A stretch of DNA of 39,713 nt from Terriglobia bacterium (GCA_020073375.1 JAIQFG010000063.1:1-39713), one strand, 5' to 3'. Positions 8,378 through 18,988 are shown, numbered from the stretch's first letter. Notes: generated by a model not told the origin, from the letters alone. Made by a program: numbers and translations.

Positions 8378-10855
8378 CTAGTTCGGGAACGGCAGATACG
8401 TCCACACGTCGTTGAGATACCCTGGCGGATCGCCCTGGCTGGCATCGAGACCCTCACCGCCAAATATCCAGATGTAGCCTTCCCGATCCTGCTTCCACAA
8501 GGCAGCTCCACGGCGTCCGCCGGCCACATATTTCACATAAGGCAGACCATGCGCCAGGTTGTTGAATTCATACAAGCCGCTCTGGTTCACGTTGGTCGTG
8601 CCCTTCCACCAGAGCCATTGCCCGGAACTGTGCTGGTACTCCCAAATATCGTTCAGGAACCCGGTCGGATCGGTGGTAACGGAACCGTATCCCCACCCGC
8701 CGTAGAACCAGAGATTGTTGTTGGAATCAGTCCAACCGGCTGCTCCCCAGCGCGAACCGGGAACATTCGCTGCCGCACCGGTGCTCGTGTTGTCGATCGC
8801 CTGACTTCCATAAATGCCCGTTTGGTTGGCAAGGTTGCCGCCTGATATCCAGATCCATTGGCCTCCCGTAAATTCCCACAGATCGTTGAGAATTGCCCCT
8901 TGAGGCGTGCCACCCACGGGAATGCCCGTTCCGGCCGAATCCAAACCGAATCCTCCGAAAAGCCATACGTTACCAGAGGCATCCACCCACATGGTCGCTG
9001 CTTGACGAGCGCCGGGCGCTCCTCCTGTGGCCGAACCCTTCGTGCCATAAACTCCATTCGTGTTTATAACATTTGGTCCGGCGACCCACGTCCATTGGCG
9101 GCTGGCAATGTTGTATTCCCACAAATCGCTGAGCAAACCTGTGCTACCTGCCGAATCGATTCCCTGGCCGCCGAATATCCACAGGTTGGCATCAGCTGCA
9201 TCCGTCGCATTGGCAGCAGCCCAGCGTCCCCCTGGCAGGTTGGAAGCAGAAGGCGTTCCCTTGGTCCCGTAAACACCGGGTTGGTCCGGTATGTTGGAGC
9301 CAGCTTGCTTGCTCCACTGGCCCGTAAATGTTCCCGCTCCATTGGGATCGGGGCCGCCAGGAATCCACTCCCAAACGTCGTTGAGGAAACCAAAATCGCC
9401 AAATCCGAGTGCGTCAACGCCCTCTCCCTGTCCACCAAACATCCAGAGGTGGCCAGCCGTGTTTGGACCTGTCGATTCAGACCACGCTACCCCCCCCCAA
9501 CGTGCACCAGGATATGCCCCGGGGTACAAGGTGTAAAATCCGTTCGGCAGGCCGGGTGGCGCGTCCGTGGCTTGCAGCGGGTCGGTATGTAATTCCCAGT
9601 TGCCTCCATTATCAACGAATGGAGTGAGATTGGCGGGAACCCAGCCCGTCCCGGCAGGGGTCGTTCCGATTGGTACCCCGTCATAAACCCAAAGATCGTT
9701 TAGAATGCTTGGAAGTTGCTTGCCAAGAGGAGAAATATACGGGAAGCCCTGACCGCCGAAAAGCCACTTTCTCCCCAGTCCATCCGTCCATGCGATGGCA
9801 AAGTCTCTGGCGCCCGGGGCGCCGATGTCCGCTGGGGTCTGCGCGTTCGGAGGAAAGAGCGGCATGGTGATGGAAGCATAATTGTTGGCTTTATTCGTGT
9901 TTGGATTAGCAAAACTCACCCAATCCCAGTCATTGTGCTGGCAATCGACAACAACGCTATCCACGTCGGCAATCGCAATGCCGGTATAAAAAAAGTCTGT
10001 GCAGCCCTGTCGCTGGCTGGTAGGCGAAAGAAATGTCTGAACATTGTATATGCCGCCATACGTCACCTGCGTGGGAAACGTGAACAGGCTGTCGCCCGTC
10101 ACAAAAAGGTCGTCTCCCGCGTTATCCTGCAATTCCTGGACGTCGCCCGGTCCCACAACCAAGCCGACAACCGAACCGCCAATTTTGAACGACGGCTGCG
10201 AACAGCTGACCTGCACATTCGTAATATTTCCATTCACCGTGCCGGTGCCATTGGAAACAAAACAGGCCTGCGTGGGGTTGGTCGGCTGGGTTGACACGGT
10301 TACGTTATAGGTAGCCCCGGGAGTAACTGGTGCCGAAAACGTAAAGGTCAAGCTTCCCGTCCCGGTAACATTAAATGTGTTGCCGCCATTGTTCTGCAGT
10401 GCTAGCCCGCCGCCAATCAGTCCGGTAATCGAACCGCCCAGAGAGAGGCCCTGGCCGCAATTGACCTGAACATTGGAAACATTCGCTGTCGCGCTGCCCG
10501 AACCATTGACCACCACGCAATTCTGCGTGGGGGTGGAAGGCTGCGTCTTGATCGTCACGGCGTACGCGCCGCTCACCGCGGTCTTGAACGTGAACGGGCC
10601 GTTTGCGCTGATCGTAAGATCATCTCCGGCGTTATCCTCCAGCACCAACCCGCTTCCCACCAGCCCGGAGACAGCCCCGCCGATGGTCTGCGTCGGCGTC
10701 GATCCTGAACCCGACCCTGAACCCGACCCGGACCCTGACCCGGACGAGGATCCACCGATGCCGCCACCCAGGCTATTCACCCGGCAGGCGGAAAGCAGCA
10801 GAGAAAGACTTACCAGCACATAGAGCGGAACTTGTTTGAGCGGCGACTTCATCAT
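8378..10855 (-). CDS. Kelch-repeat lipoprotein with three N-terminal beta-sandwich repeats
   Basis: A protein of 825 residues. The start at 10855 has AAGGAG 8 nt upstream. The signal peptide ends in lipobox LLSAC, so it is probably a lipoprotein. A Ser-Gly linker (about 33-54) precedes three copies of an ~80-residue unit (about 58-134, 138-214 and 218-305). The unit has GLVGSGLVLEDNAGDDL-like starts, a TQP..P.Q.C core and a conserved Cys at the end. The remaining ~500 residues are six or so Kelch-type blades with LWMFGGQG and FLNDVWEW motifs, predicting a surface-exposed beta-propeller. Binding to sugars or proteins is typical of such folds; the ligand is unknown. Confidence 0.85.
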   Translation of the reverse strand: MMKSPLKQVPLYVLVSLSLLLSACRVNSLGGGIGGSSSGSGSGSGSGSGSGSTPTQTIGGAVSGLVGSGLVLEDNAGDDLTISANGPFTFKTAVSGAYAVTIKTQPSTPTQNCVVVNGSGSATANVSNVQVNCGQGLSLGGSITGLIGGGLALQNNGGNTFNVTGTGSLTFTFSAPVTPGATYNVTVSTQPTNPTQACFVSNGTGTVNGNITNVQVSCSQPSFKIGGSVVGLVVGPGDVQELQDNAGDDLFVTGDSLFTFPTQVTYGGIYNVQTFLSPTSQRQGCTDFFYTGIAIADVDSVVVDCQHNDWDWVSFANPNTNKANNYASITMPLFPPNAQTPADIGAPGARDFAIAWTDGLGRKWLFGGQGFPYISPLGKQLPSILNDLWVYDGVPIGTTPAGTGWVPANLTPFVDNGGNWELHTDPLQATDAPPGLPNGFYTLYPGAYPGARWGGVAWSESTGPNTAGHLWMFGGQGEGVDALGFGDFGFLNDVWEWIPGGPDPNGAGTFTGQWSKQAGSNIPDQPGVYGTKGTPSASNLPGGRWAAANATDAADANLWIFGGQGIDSAGSTGLLSDLWEYNIASRQWTWVAGPNVINTNGVYGTKGSATGGAPGARQAATMWVDASGNVWLFGGFGLDSAGTGIPVGGTPQGAILNDLWEFTGGQWIWISGGNLANQTGIYGSQAIDNTSTGAAANVPGSRWGAAGWTDSNNNLWFYGGWGYGSVTTDPTGFLNDIWEYQHSSGQWLWWKGTTNVNQSGLYEFNNLAHGLPYVKYVAGGRRGAALWKQDREGYIWIFGGEGLDASQGDPPGYLNDVWTYLPFPN

Positions 10856-11491
10856 TGCTCTTGCTCCTTCACGCTTTGAGGAATTTCCCTCGCATTAGGC
10901 CGTTCCACACCCAGACCCAGATTTCCAGATTCCTTCGTTTGCTTCCCCGGGCGTCATTCGGGAATTTGAGGCTCCAAGAGCCGCAGGCAGGACTTGCAGT
11001 CCGCTTCAAGAATCAACCCCGGTTGAATCGTGAAACTCAATCACCCCGGAAATCAGGCGCTACGCAAGACCCAGAAACTTCCCGCAAAACACAGCAGTAG
11101 CGCTTGCTTTCTCTTCAATTCCGGCCACACAAGGTGCAAGTCGCTCACCATGAAGCGCCATCATGTATGTGCCTGATTACAAAGCGCTAGAAGGGCTGCG
11201 GAGGGAACCGATGTCCCAATACGGGCAGGTAGCTGGGTGAAAAGGTTACAAAATAAGCTACTTACGGCATTCCCGTTTTGGACCTAAGTCTTGCAGAAAG
11301 AGGGGCCTGCGAGCAGATTACTGCTAAGTTATTTATTTTCAATGACCAGAATGATGGCCGATCCGCTCACCCTTCCCCGCTTGGCCCCGTTTTCAGAATC
11401 TAAACCAAGGCTTGGGGGATTTCTGGGCAGGATCTCTTTGGGCATGTCACCAAATAAATAACCCTGGAGCGAGCGAAACCCTTCTAAGGGC
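10856..11491. other. Intergenic stretch without a supported gene
   Basis: About 630 bp between the divergently oriented start of the Kelch gene and the end of the glycine-zipper gene. Short open frames on both strands lack ribosome sites and have unlikely composition. A weak hairpin of CCCTT and AAGGG with three Ts lies just past the end of the glycine-zipper gene near 11480. I see no palindromic repeat of the REP type here. Confidence 0.5.
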
Positions 11492-12169
11492 CTAGGGAGC
11501 CATGTACAGCGGGCGGTCCAGCACCAGGTCGATTTTGGTTCCCTTGGGCAAATCCAGTTCCTGTCCGATGCCGGAAGAGGCCACAAATCCGGCTACGCCG
11601 CCAGCCGCCGCACCGATCGCCGCCCCTTTGGCGCCGTGGGCCGCACCGCCCGCGGCAGCGCCGATCGCGGCGCCCGCAGCTGCGGCTTCCAAATCACGCG
11701 TTCCCTTGCTGGTGCGCGCCTCGATTTCTCCTTCTTTGCTCTCGCCCGGCCGCACGGCATAATCTCCAGGAATGCTTGAAACTTCCGCAACAAGAGGCAA
11801 GCGGCCTCGATGGGTGTCAATGTCGTCGAACGTCAGCCACAGGCGCGCGCGGCCGGTCAGCCCGCCCGGCTCGATGCGGCTGACGTGCCCGCGAATTTTT
11901 GCACCTGGGGGAAGGATGCCGCCTCTCGTGGTCTGCAGCGGTTCGAGAGTCCTGGCGCTGAATTTTTTGTTTACGCGGTTTTTGCCGGAATTCAATTCGT
12001 CGTCGAGCCGAACCAGAAAATGCGTTCCGTTCGGCACCAGATTGGCAACCGCGGAGGGGGCCGAGTCATCGGCCTGTGCCGCCAACGCGGATTCGATGTA
12101 CGCAAAACACCCGAGAGACATCGCCAGAACTGTCGCGCCTAATGCCCACGATGAAAATTTTAAACGCAT
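11492..12169 (-). CDS. Secreted glycine-zipper protein, paralogue of 1912-2688
   Basis: A protein of 225 residues counted from the ATG at 12169, chosen because a GGGGGA stretch precedes it and it gives a signal peptide (about 1-34) ending ALAAQ. Residues about 40-150 form a beta-rich segment with LPPGAKIRGHV, similar in layout to the barrel-like part of the first paralogue. About 160-200 is a long glycine zipper (AAGAAIGAAAGGAAHGAKGAAIG). The C-terminus, ELDLPKGTKIDLVLDRPLY, closely matches the paralogue's end. It is probably an envelope protein; function unknown. A hairpin with a T-run lies 75 bp upstream on the same strand, so expression may be controlled by a leader. Confidence 0.8.
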   Translation of the reverse strand: MRLKFSSWALGATVLAMSLGCFAYIESALAAQADDSAPSAVANLVPNGTHFLVRLDDELNSGKNRVNKKFSARTLEPLQTTRGGILPPGAKIRGHVSRIEPGGLTGRARLWLTFDDIDTHRGRLPLVAEVSSIPGDYAVRPGESKEGEIEARTSKGTRDLEAAAAGAAIGAAAGGAAHGAKGAAIGAAAGGVAGFVASSGIGQELDLPKGTKIDLVLDRPLYMAP

Positions 12170-12244
12170 GTAATTCCCCCGGCCAGATTGGCCCATGAAA
12201 ATTTAGGGCGAGCTGGCCTTCACTAATTCCAGGCTTGCGCCCGG

Positions 12245-12272
12245 ACAAAAAGCCCCCCGCTCGTGGGAGGCT
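12245..12272 (-). terminator. Intrinsic terminator upstream of the glycine-zipper gene
   Basis: Read on the minus strand: AGCCTCCC, loop, GGGGGGCT, then TTTTTG. The stem has one G-U pair in RNA from this strand but a mismatch in RNA from the other strand, which supports minus-strand use. No coding gene on this strand ends here. It therefore either ends a short RNA or acts as an attenuator for the gene starting at 12169. Confidence 0.6.
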
Positions 12273-12405
12273 CTCCAGTCAGATGACGCCAGAAGCCTGC
12301 GGGTGGCCCGGGACAAGCCCCATCCAGAAAGGCTTCTGGTTGGGCAAGCCGCTGCGTTCCGAGTCGGCTGTGAATTTTGCGCGGAAAAAATTGATGCGCG
12401 CGAAT
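12245..12405 (-). ncRNA. Possible terminated leader or small RNA
   Basis: About 160 nt between a possible minus-strand promoter near 12410-12445 (CTGACC, 17 bp, TATATA) and the terminator at 12245-12272. It contains a perfect 9-bp stem (12289-12297 with 12331-12339, CCAGAAGCC/GGCTTCTGG) enclosing a second helix. I cannot match it to a known riboswitch or to 6S RNA. One inner pair is G-U on the plus strand and mismatched on the minus strand, so the strand is not settled. Confidence 0.3.
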
Positions 12406-12420
12406 TTGGGAATATATAAT
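12391..12420 (+). promoter_or_regulatory. Sigma-70-type promoter for the OmpA-like gene
   Basis: TTGATG (-35, 4 of 6) and TATAAT (-10, perfect) separated by 18 bp. The start of transcription would be near 12427, leaving about 140 nt of untranslated leader before the ATG at 12569. Confidence 0.55.
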
Positions 12421-12568
12421 GTCGTCGGCCCGATGGGTCAGAATGGTACAGTTGAGGTGTGATTGCACGGTCTGAAACCGGAGTTCTTTGCCATCAAGTT
12501 GGCTGGCGATGCGGTTGTAATGTTTGCTGATTTTGCGCTGTTCAAGGTCACCGCGGAGGTTCAAGTTC

Positions 12569-14623
12569 ATGATGCGATTGCTGTTGAGGGCTGGGACACT
12601 GATCACGCTGAGTCTCGTACTGATGTCTGCTGTGTTTGCTCGTACCCCGGCGAAACGCAAGCACGCAAAACCTGCCGATGCCAATCCCGCGGCGGCTACG
12701 TCCTTGGAAAACGCCGGGACGGAGGCCGCGCCCGCGCCCGCCGCACCCACGCCGCAAACCGCGAGCAAAAAAAAATCGGACGCGGACTCGGCCGATTCCA
12801 AACCCGTGCCGAATTTTCTCCCGATGCTGGCCACCACAGGCACGATCGGCCTGTTCACAGTGGAAACGGCCGAAACGCTGCCCAAGGGCGGCTTCGCATT
12901 TTCCGCTTTCGGAAACAAGTTCGGGCGAACTCCGGGAAGCGTCACGATTTTTCAGCTGGGATTGGACTTGAGCTACGGCTTGACCGACCGCTTCAATTTG
13001 TACGCTTCCTTCGATCCGTATCAGCATTCGCACATCGGAAATGGCAGCCAGTTGAGCCTGTCGCCGTTGAACGCCTTTAACCCGCCGTTTGGGACCACGA
13101 TCTTTCCCACGATTCCCTCGACCGGCACGGCCGGCTACGTGGAGGATTACCCCTTCGCCGCAAACAATGGCGGCGGGATTGGCCCGGTGACACTGGGAAT
13201 CAAATTCGCTTTTCTTTCCGAGCGGCTCGGAGCGCCGTTCAGCCTTTCGGTGCGCAACGATGTAATCATCTCGACGCGAACGAACGTCCCGAAACTTCTG
13301 GTGAATGGAACACTCGGCAGCCCGCTCAGCGATTTGATTTCCATGGCCGCCAGCAAGAACTGGGGCAACTCGATCGTGACCACGCTGAACCTGGGTTATC
13401 TGCGCACGACCAGTCCGCATGACTTCCTTCATAACCAGGCTTTCCAGATGGCCGATCAGTACAGGGCCTCGGCGGGAATTCTTCTGTTTCCGAACAGCCG
13501 GTTCCAGCCCATGAGCGAATACTCGGCCATCATTTTCGCCGGCGGCACTCCGGACACAACCTTCGGCGCGCGCGATCCCGTGGATGAAGTCGTGGGCCTG
13601 CGGATGTATCCGTGGAAGTACCTGGCGATGGACGTCGGCTACCGGGCCATGCTGAATATGAATCAGCTGAACGACCGCCACGGATTTGTGATCAAGCTGG
13701 GCACGGGATACTGGCCGGAAGAAGCGCCCCCGCCGCCCAATCATGCGCCGACGGTTTCGCTGTCCGCGGATAAGAACATGGTGTATTTCGGATCCGGCGA
13801 CGCGATATCGCTGACCGCGACGGCTTCCGATCCCGACAACGATCCTCTTACATACACATGGTCCAGCACCTGCGGCCATATTGACGGCAACGGACCGCAT
13901 GTACGGTGGCTCTCGGCAGGCACGCCCGTGGGAACCTGCACGGCCACGGTAAAAGCGGACGACGCGCACGGCGGCTTTGCCAGCGCCTCCACGGACACTC
14001 ATGTTGAGGTGAAACCGAATAATCCTCCGGCCCTCAGTTGCGCGGCGGACCGAACGTCGGTCTTCGCCGGCGAGCGCGTGCACATCACCTCAAACGCCAC
14101 CGATCCCGACGGTGATCCGCTGACCTACACCTGGCGCGCCAATGCCGGGCAGGTGGTGGGCAACGGAGCCGCTGTGGACTTCGACACGACGGGCCTTGCG
14201 CCCGGCACGTACAGTGTCACGGTTCGCGTGGAAGACGGCAAAGGCGGCGCCGCCGATTGCTCGTCCTCGATCGACGTGAAGCCCGTGCCTCCCGCTCCGC
14301 AGGCCAGCAAGATCAGCGACTGCGCCTTCGGCAAACCGCTTAGCACGCGCATCGACAACGTCTGCAAGCGCATCCTGGATGACGTGGCCCTGCGCCTGCA
14401 AAGCGAACCGCGCGCCTCCGCCGTCATCATCGGCTATTCCGATCCGAAGGAAGCCAAGCCCGATAAGATCGGAGCAGACCGCGCCACCAACGCCGTGAAA
14501 TATCTCGGCGAGAAAGGCATCGATGCCTCGCGCGTGACCACGCGCACCGGAAGCGGCCAGGCCGGCGCCACCGATAATCGGCGCATCGACGTCATCTGGG
14601 TTCCCGAGGGCGCCACGTACTAG
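12569..14623 (+). CDS. OmpA-family outer membrane protein with two PKD-like domains
   Basis: A protein of 684 residues. The ATG at 12569 has GGAGG 9 nt upstream and gives a signal peptide ending near SAVFA. After an Ala/Pro/Lys-rich linker (about 25-85) comes a region of alternating beta strands (about 90-390), consistent with an outer-membrane barrel. Two PKD/cadherin-like repeats follow (about 400-485 and 490-570), each with a DPDNDPLTYTWS-type motif. The C-terminal domain (about 575-684) fits the OmpA peptidoglycan-binding fold, with IIGYSDPKE, RATNAVKYL and the NRRIDVIW motif. It should link outer membrane and cell wall. It is followed by a strong terminator, so probably a single-gene unit. 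Confidence 0.88.
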   Translation: MMRLLLRAGTLITLSLVLMSAVFARTPAKRKHAKPADANPAAATSLENAGTEAAPAPAAPTPQTASKKKSDADSADSKPVPNFLPMLATTGTIGLFTVETAETLPKGGFAFSAFGNKFGRTPGSVTIFQLGLDLSYGLTDRFNLYASFDPYQHSHIGNGSQLSLSPLNAFNPPFGTTIFPTIPSTGTAGYVEDYPFAANNGGGIGPVTLGIKFAFLSERLGAPFSLSVRNDVIISTRTNVPKLLVNGTLGSPLSDLISMAASKNWGNSIVTTLNLGYLRTTSPHDFLHNQAFQMADQYRASAGILLFPNSRFQPMSEYSAIIFAGGTPDTTFGARDPVDEVVGLRMYPWKYLAMDVGYRAMLNMNQLNDRHGFVIKLGTGYWPEEAPPPPNHAPTVSLSADKNMVYFGSGDAISLTATASDPDNDPLTYTWSSTCGHIDGNGPHVRWLSAGTPVGTCTATVKADDAHGGFASASTDTHVEVKPNNPPALSCAADRTSVFAGERVHITSNATDPDGDPLTYTWRANAGQVVGNGAAVDFDTTGLAPGTYSVTVRVEDGKGGAADCSSSIDVKPVPPAPQASKISDCAFGKPLSTRIDNVCKRILDDVALRLQSEPRASAVIIGYSDPKEAKPDKIGADRATNAVKYLGEKGIDASRVTTRTGSGQAGATDNRRIDVIWVPEGATY

Positions 14624-14648
14624 CGCCGGGCGGGTTCTTTCCTTGCGA

Positions 14649-14695
14649 GGCCCGAACATTCTGCTGCGGCGGGATGTTCGGGCCTTTCATTCTTT
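14649..14695 (+). terminator. Intrinsic terminator of the OmpA-like gene
   Basis: A perfect 11-bp stem, GGCCCGAACAT and ATGTTCGGGCC, with a 14-nt loop, followed by TTTCATTCTTT. It begins about 25 bp after the stop codon. Confidence 0.85.
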
Positions 14696-14738
14696 ACAAA
14701 CGAATCCTGCGATCTATATAAGTGCGGATTGGCACCCA

Positions 14739-14815
14739 GTAGGACCGGCTTCAGCCTGTCGGTTTGATTCTTACTCAAGGATATTTTCAAACCGACAGGC
14801 TGAAGCCGGTCCTAC
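14739..14815. repeat. BIME-like pair of inverted REPs (CCGGCTTCAGCCTG type)
   Basis: The left unit GTAGGACCGGCTTCAGCC starts at 14739; its inverted copy ends GGTCCTAC at 14815, about 35 bp of spacer between. An upstream open frame reads through this element into the next gene, which could mislead start prediction; the real start is at 14869. Confidence 0.85.
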
Positions 14816-14868
14816 TGAAACCAAATTCATTCATTGTGCGGCGGAGCCGGAAAGTTCAATATTCCTCC

Positions 14869-16899
14869 ATGCTCAGGCTTCTCATTTTCGCGTGGCTCGT
14901 GCTGGCCTCGACAACCGCGCGGGCGCAGACCTGGAAACCGCTCGGCCCTCCGGGAGGGGATGTCCGCACGCTCGCTGCCGATTCTTCCCATCCCGGGCAT
15001 GTTTTTCTAGGCACGGCCGACGGGCACATTTTCGGATCCGAGGATTCCGGCGCGCACTGGGCGCTGCTGGGGCGCGCGAGCGATCGGCTCGACGCGGTGA
15101 TCACCGCGATTGTGGTGGACCGGCGGGACTCGCAGGTACTGTACGCATCGTCCTGGACGCGCGACTCGTCGGCGGGCGGTGGAGTTTTCCGCAGCGCGGA
15201 CGGCGGCAAGTCCTGGACCGCCGCGGGACTTGCGGGGCAAGCCGTGCGCGCGCTGGCCGCGGCGCCGTCGGATCCCAACGTGCTTGTGGCCGGGACCCTG
15301 GACGGCGTGTACCGCTCGCCCGATGGCGCAAGGTCGTGGGAGCGCATCTCTCCCGAACATCACGCGGAACTTCGCAATCTGGATTCGGTAGCCATCGATC
15401 CGCGCGACCCGGGCGTCATCTATGCCGGGACGTTTCATCTTCCCTGGAAGACTGCCGACGGCGGGCGCACCTGGCGCCCGATTCACGAAGGCATGATCGA
15501 TGACTCGGACGTCATGAGCCTGCTGATCGACGGCCCCCATCCCGAGCGCGTCTACGCCAGCGCCTGCTCCGGAATCTATCGCAGCGACGACGGCGCAGCG
15601 CAGTGGAGAAAAATCCAGGGCATCCCCTACGCCGCGCGCCGCACCTATGCGATCGTCGAGGATCCTGCGAATCCCGACCACGTGTACGCGGCGACTTCGG
15701 AAGGATTGTGGAAGACGGACGACGCCGGAAAAAACTGGCGGCGAACCACGCCCGAGTCGTGGGTGGTAAATGCCGTGGCGGTTGACGCGGGCCGTCCGGG
15801 GCGCGTGCTGATCGGAACTGAGGAGTTTGGAGTCCTTGCGAGCGAGGATTCCGGCGAGCATTTTCAAGAGGCGAACAATGGATTTTTTCACCGCCAGATT
15901 CTTGCCTTGGCGGCGGACGACGCCCATCAAGGACGCCTCCTAGCCGTGCTGGCCCACGCCCCGGAGCCGGTGCTTGTCACCGATGATGATGGCCAATCCT
16001 GGAATCCTCTTGGCCCGGGATTGCAGGCGCGGGATGTCCTTCGCGTGTATGCCTCGCCGCAGGGCTGGTGGGCGTCGCTTTCCGGTGGCGGGCTGATGAA
16101 ATACGACGTCCAACAAGCGACCTGGAGGAGCGCCGGATTGGTCACCGGAGAGGCTACGAATGCTACAGAAACGTCACTACCACATTCGCGCGGCAGTGCG
16201 CGCAACCGGAAGGAAGGTCCGCAAGTTCTGCGTCAGATCGTGAATGACATGGCGTTCAGCTCGAACGCCTGGTATGCCGCCACGAATGCGGGATTGTACT
16301 TGTCCCTTGATCGAGGGAAAACCTGGGCGCTGAAACCCATCGGGCCGCTCACCACGCTGCCAGTGCAATCCGTGCGGGTGTCGTCCAACGGCGAAAAACT
16401 CTGGGTGGTGTCTCTGCGGGGACTTGTATTTTCTGTGGACGCCGGAAAATCCTGGTCCTGGCATGATTTGCCGCTGGATTCGGGCGGCGCTGTCTCATTG
16501 AACATGGACCCTGACGACCAAACCACGATGATTTCCAGGGCCCGTAGCGGGCTTTACATTTCGAGTGACGCGGGGAACACCTGGCGGCAGGCCGGCGCGG
16601 GGCTGCCATCGACGCCGGTGCAGGATTTTGCGGCGTCGGGCGACGTCTTCCTGGCATCGATGCGCACCGGCGGGCTGTATGCCTCGTCCGACGCCGGCCG
16701 GACATGGGCGCGGCTGGCAGGCACGCTGGGCGAAGGTTTTTTCCCGTCCGTCCTATGGGAAGGCCATGCCGATGTCATTTTCGCTGCCTCGGCCACGGAA
16801 GGGCTCTATGCGGTCCGCTGGAGCAGTTTCGCGGCAGGCGGTCGCGAGGGCGGAAACGATGCGGCGAGGCCCAAACTGTCACGCAATGTTCCGAATTGA
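14869..16899 (+). CDS. Secreted BNR/Asp-box beta-propeller protein
   Basis: A protein of 676 residues. The ATG at 14869 is chosen because it opens a signal peptide (LLIFAWLVLAS...RAQ); the in-frame extension upstream runs through a REP pair. About a dozen Asp-box motifs (S/T-x-D-x-G-x-S/T-W) occur at regular spacing, for example SADGGKSW, TADGGRTW, TDDAGKNW, SLDRGKTW, SVDAGKSW and SSDAGRTW. This pattern is seen in sortilin/Vps10-like, YCF48-like and sialidase-type propellers. The count suggests one large or two consecutive propellers. Substrate unknown; no catalytic sialidase residues are evident. The ribosome site is weak. Confidence 0.85.
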   Translation: MLRLLIFAWLVLASTTARAQTWKPLGPPGGDVRTLAADSSHPGHVFLGTADGHIFGSEDSGAHWALLGRASDRLDAVITAIVVDRRDSQVLYASSWTRDSSAGGGVFRSADGGKSWTAAGLAGQAVRALAAAPSDPNVLVAGTLDGVYRSPDGARSWERISPEHHAELRNLDSVAIDPRDPGVIYAGTFHLPWKTADGGRTWRPIHEGMIDDSDVMSLLIDGPHPERVYASACSGIYRSDDGAAQWRKIQGIPYAARRTYAIVEDPANPDHVYAATSEGLWKTDDAGKNWRRTTPESWVVNAVAVDAGRPGRVLIGTEEFGVLASEDSGEHFQEANNGFFHRQILALAADDAHQGRLLAVLAHAPEPVLVTDDDGQSWNPLGPGLQARDVLRVYASPQGWWASLSGGGLMKYDVQQATWRSAGLVTGEATNATETSLPHSRGSARNRKEGPQVLRQIVNDMAFSSNAWYAATNAGLYLSLDRGKTWALKPIGPLTTLPVQSVRVSSNGEKLWVVSLRGLVFSVDAGKSWSWHDLPLDSGGAVSLNMDPDDQTTMISRARSGLYISSDAGNTWRQAGAGLPSTPVQDFAASGDVFLASMRTGGLYASSDAGRTWARLAGTLGEGFFPSVLWEGHADVIFAASATEGLYAVRWSSFAAGGREGGNDAARPKLSRNVPN

Positions 16900-17022
16900 A
16901 CCGGAAACGATTCCCATTCTTGCTTGTCGCTGCCTGGCAAGGATTTCCCGGCTTTGAAGTATGAAACCGCTTGCATTATTTCCCGATTCGGCAATAGAAT
17001 CACTGTCCAACTCATTACGTGT

Positions 17023-17037
17023 GTCACGATAAGTGAC
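17023..17037. promoter_or_regulatory. Dyad upstream of the sigma-54 promoter
   Basis: GTCAC-GATAA-GTGAC, about 60-75 bp upstream of the predicted transcription start. It is a candidate activator or regulator binding site, closer than most sigma-54 enhancers. Confidence 0.35.
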
Positions 17038-17070
17038 TCGCCGCAGCAGGGTTACAGTTAACTCCTGATT

Positions 17071-17086
17071 TGGCACACGCGTTGCT
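17071..17086 (+). promoter_or_regulatory. Sigma-54 (-24/-12) promoter
   Basis: TGGCACACGCGTTGCT matches the consensus TGGCACR-N4-TTGCW at every fixed position. Transcription should start near 17097, 16 nt before the regulator's ATG, with GAGG at about 17099-17102 as ribosome site. The gene behind it is itself a sigma-54 activator, so autoregulation or a cascade is likely. Confidence 0.8.
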
Positions 17087-17112
17087 CCTGAATTGAGAAG
17101 AGGCGCCCAGCC

Positions 17113-18510
<1,398 letters not shown>

Positions 18511-18988
18511 AGTCATTAGCCGCGTGGCGACACTTCTTCGGCGGGCGCGATTGCGAAATTACGGCATGATGGAAATCCACGGGCGCCGCCGTCCAAGGCA
18601 TTTGGAAGGAAAGCCCGCATCCTTCACCGGGAAGCGAAGGGTGCGCCACACTACCGTTGAAGAGAAAATTGGCCGCCCACCCGAAAGATTGGCCCTGGAG
18701 CAGCTTCTTGTTCTACTCGAATCCCAAACGCGCTCTCATCCGCGTCGACCCTATCCCCTGAGTCGAATCAATGCCAAGAGAAAGTCAAAAGCACCCCCCT
18801 TCGAAAACCGCGAAGGAGTAGCCACCCGAAAATTCAAACCCGGTCCAAAGGCTGCGCCACCCGCCTTGGCGAGTCTCACCCACGGTTCGCACGAAAATTG
18901 ACGATCTGAACCAAAATCGCTCATGCTTTCGGATAATTCCCGACTGGCTTCCTTGAAATATTTGAGAAATACGGGCTAGAACTCGGGA
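18511..18988. other. Intergenic region with degenerate REP-like hairpins
   Basis: No gene is supported. Open frames here are Arg/Pro-rich and overlap the end of the regulator gene without a ribosome site. Several similar pieces resembling CCCTTCGC...GCGAAGG near GCCAC occur (around 18616-18654, 18796-18827 and 18854-18875), suggesting decayed palindromic repeats. Confidence 0.45.
18615..18654 (-). repeat. Degenerate REP with GTAG head
   Basis: On the minus strand: GTAG, then TGTGG, then a hairpin whose arms CGCACCCTTCGC and GTGAAGGATGCG pair at 10 of 12 positions. The head-plus-hairpin layout matches the other REPs. Confidence 0.45.

Noticed and set aside
10855..11100. 81-codon open frame upstream of the Kelch gene
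   Set aside because: No ribosome site or recognisable motif, and it begins inside the Kelch gene start.
12223..12945. 240-codon minus-strand open frame over the OmpA promoter region
   Set aside because: Overlaps the promoter, leader and signal peptide region of the OmpA-like gene; composition not protein-like.
12548..14083. 511-codon open frame on the minus strand inside the OmpA-like gene
   Set aside because: Arg/His-rich, no domain, fully antisense to a gene with clear domains and ribosome site; a result of high GC in the third codon position.
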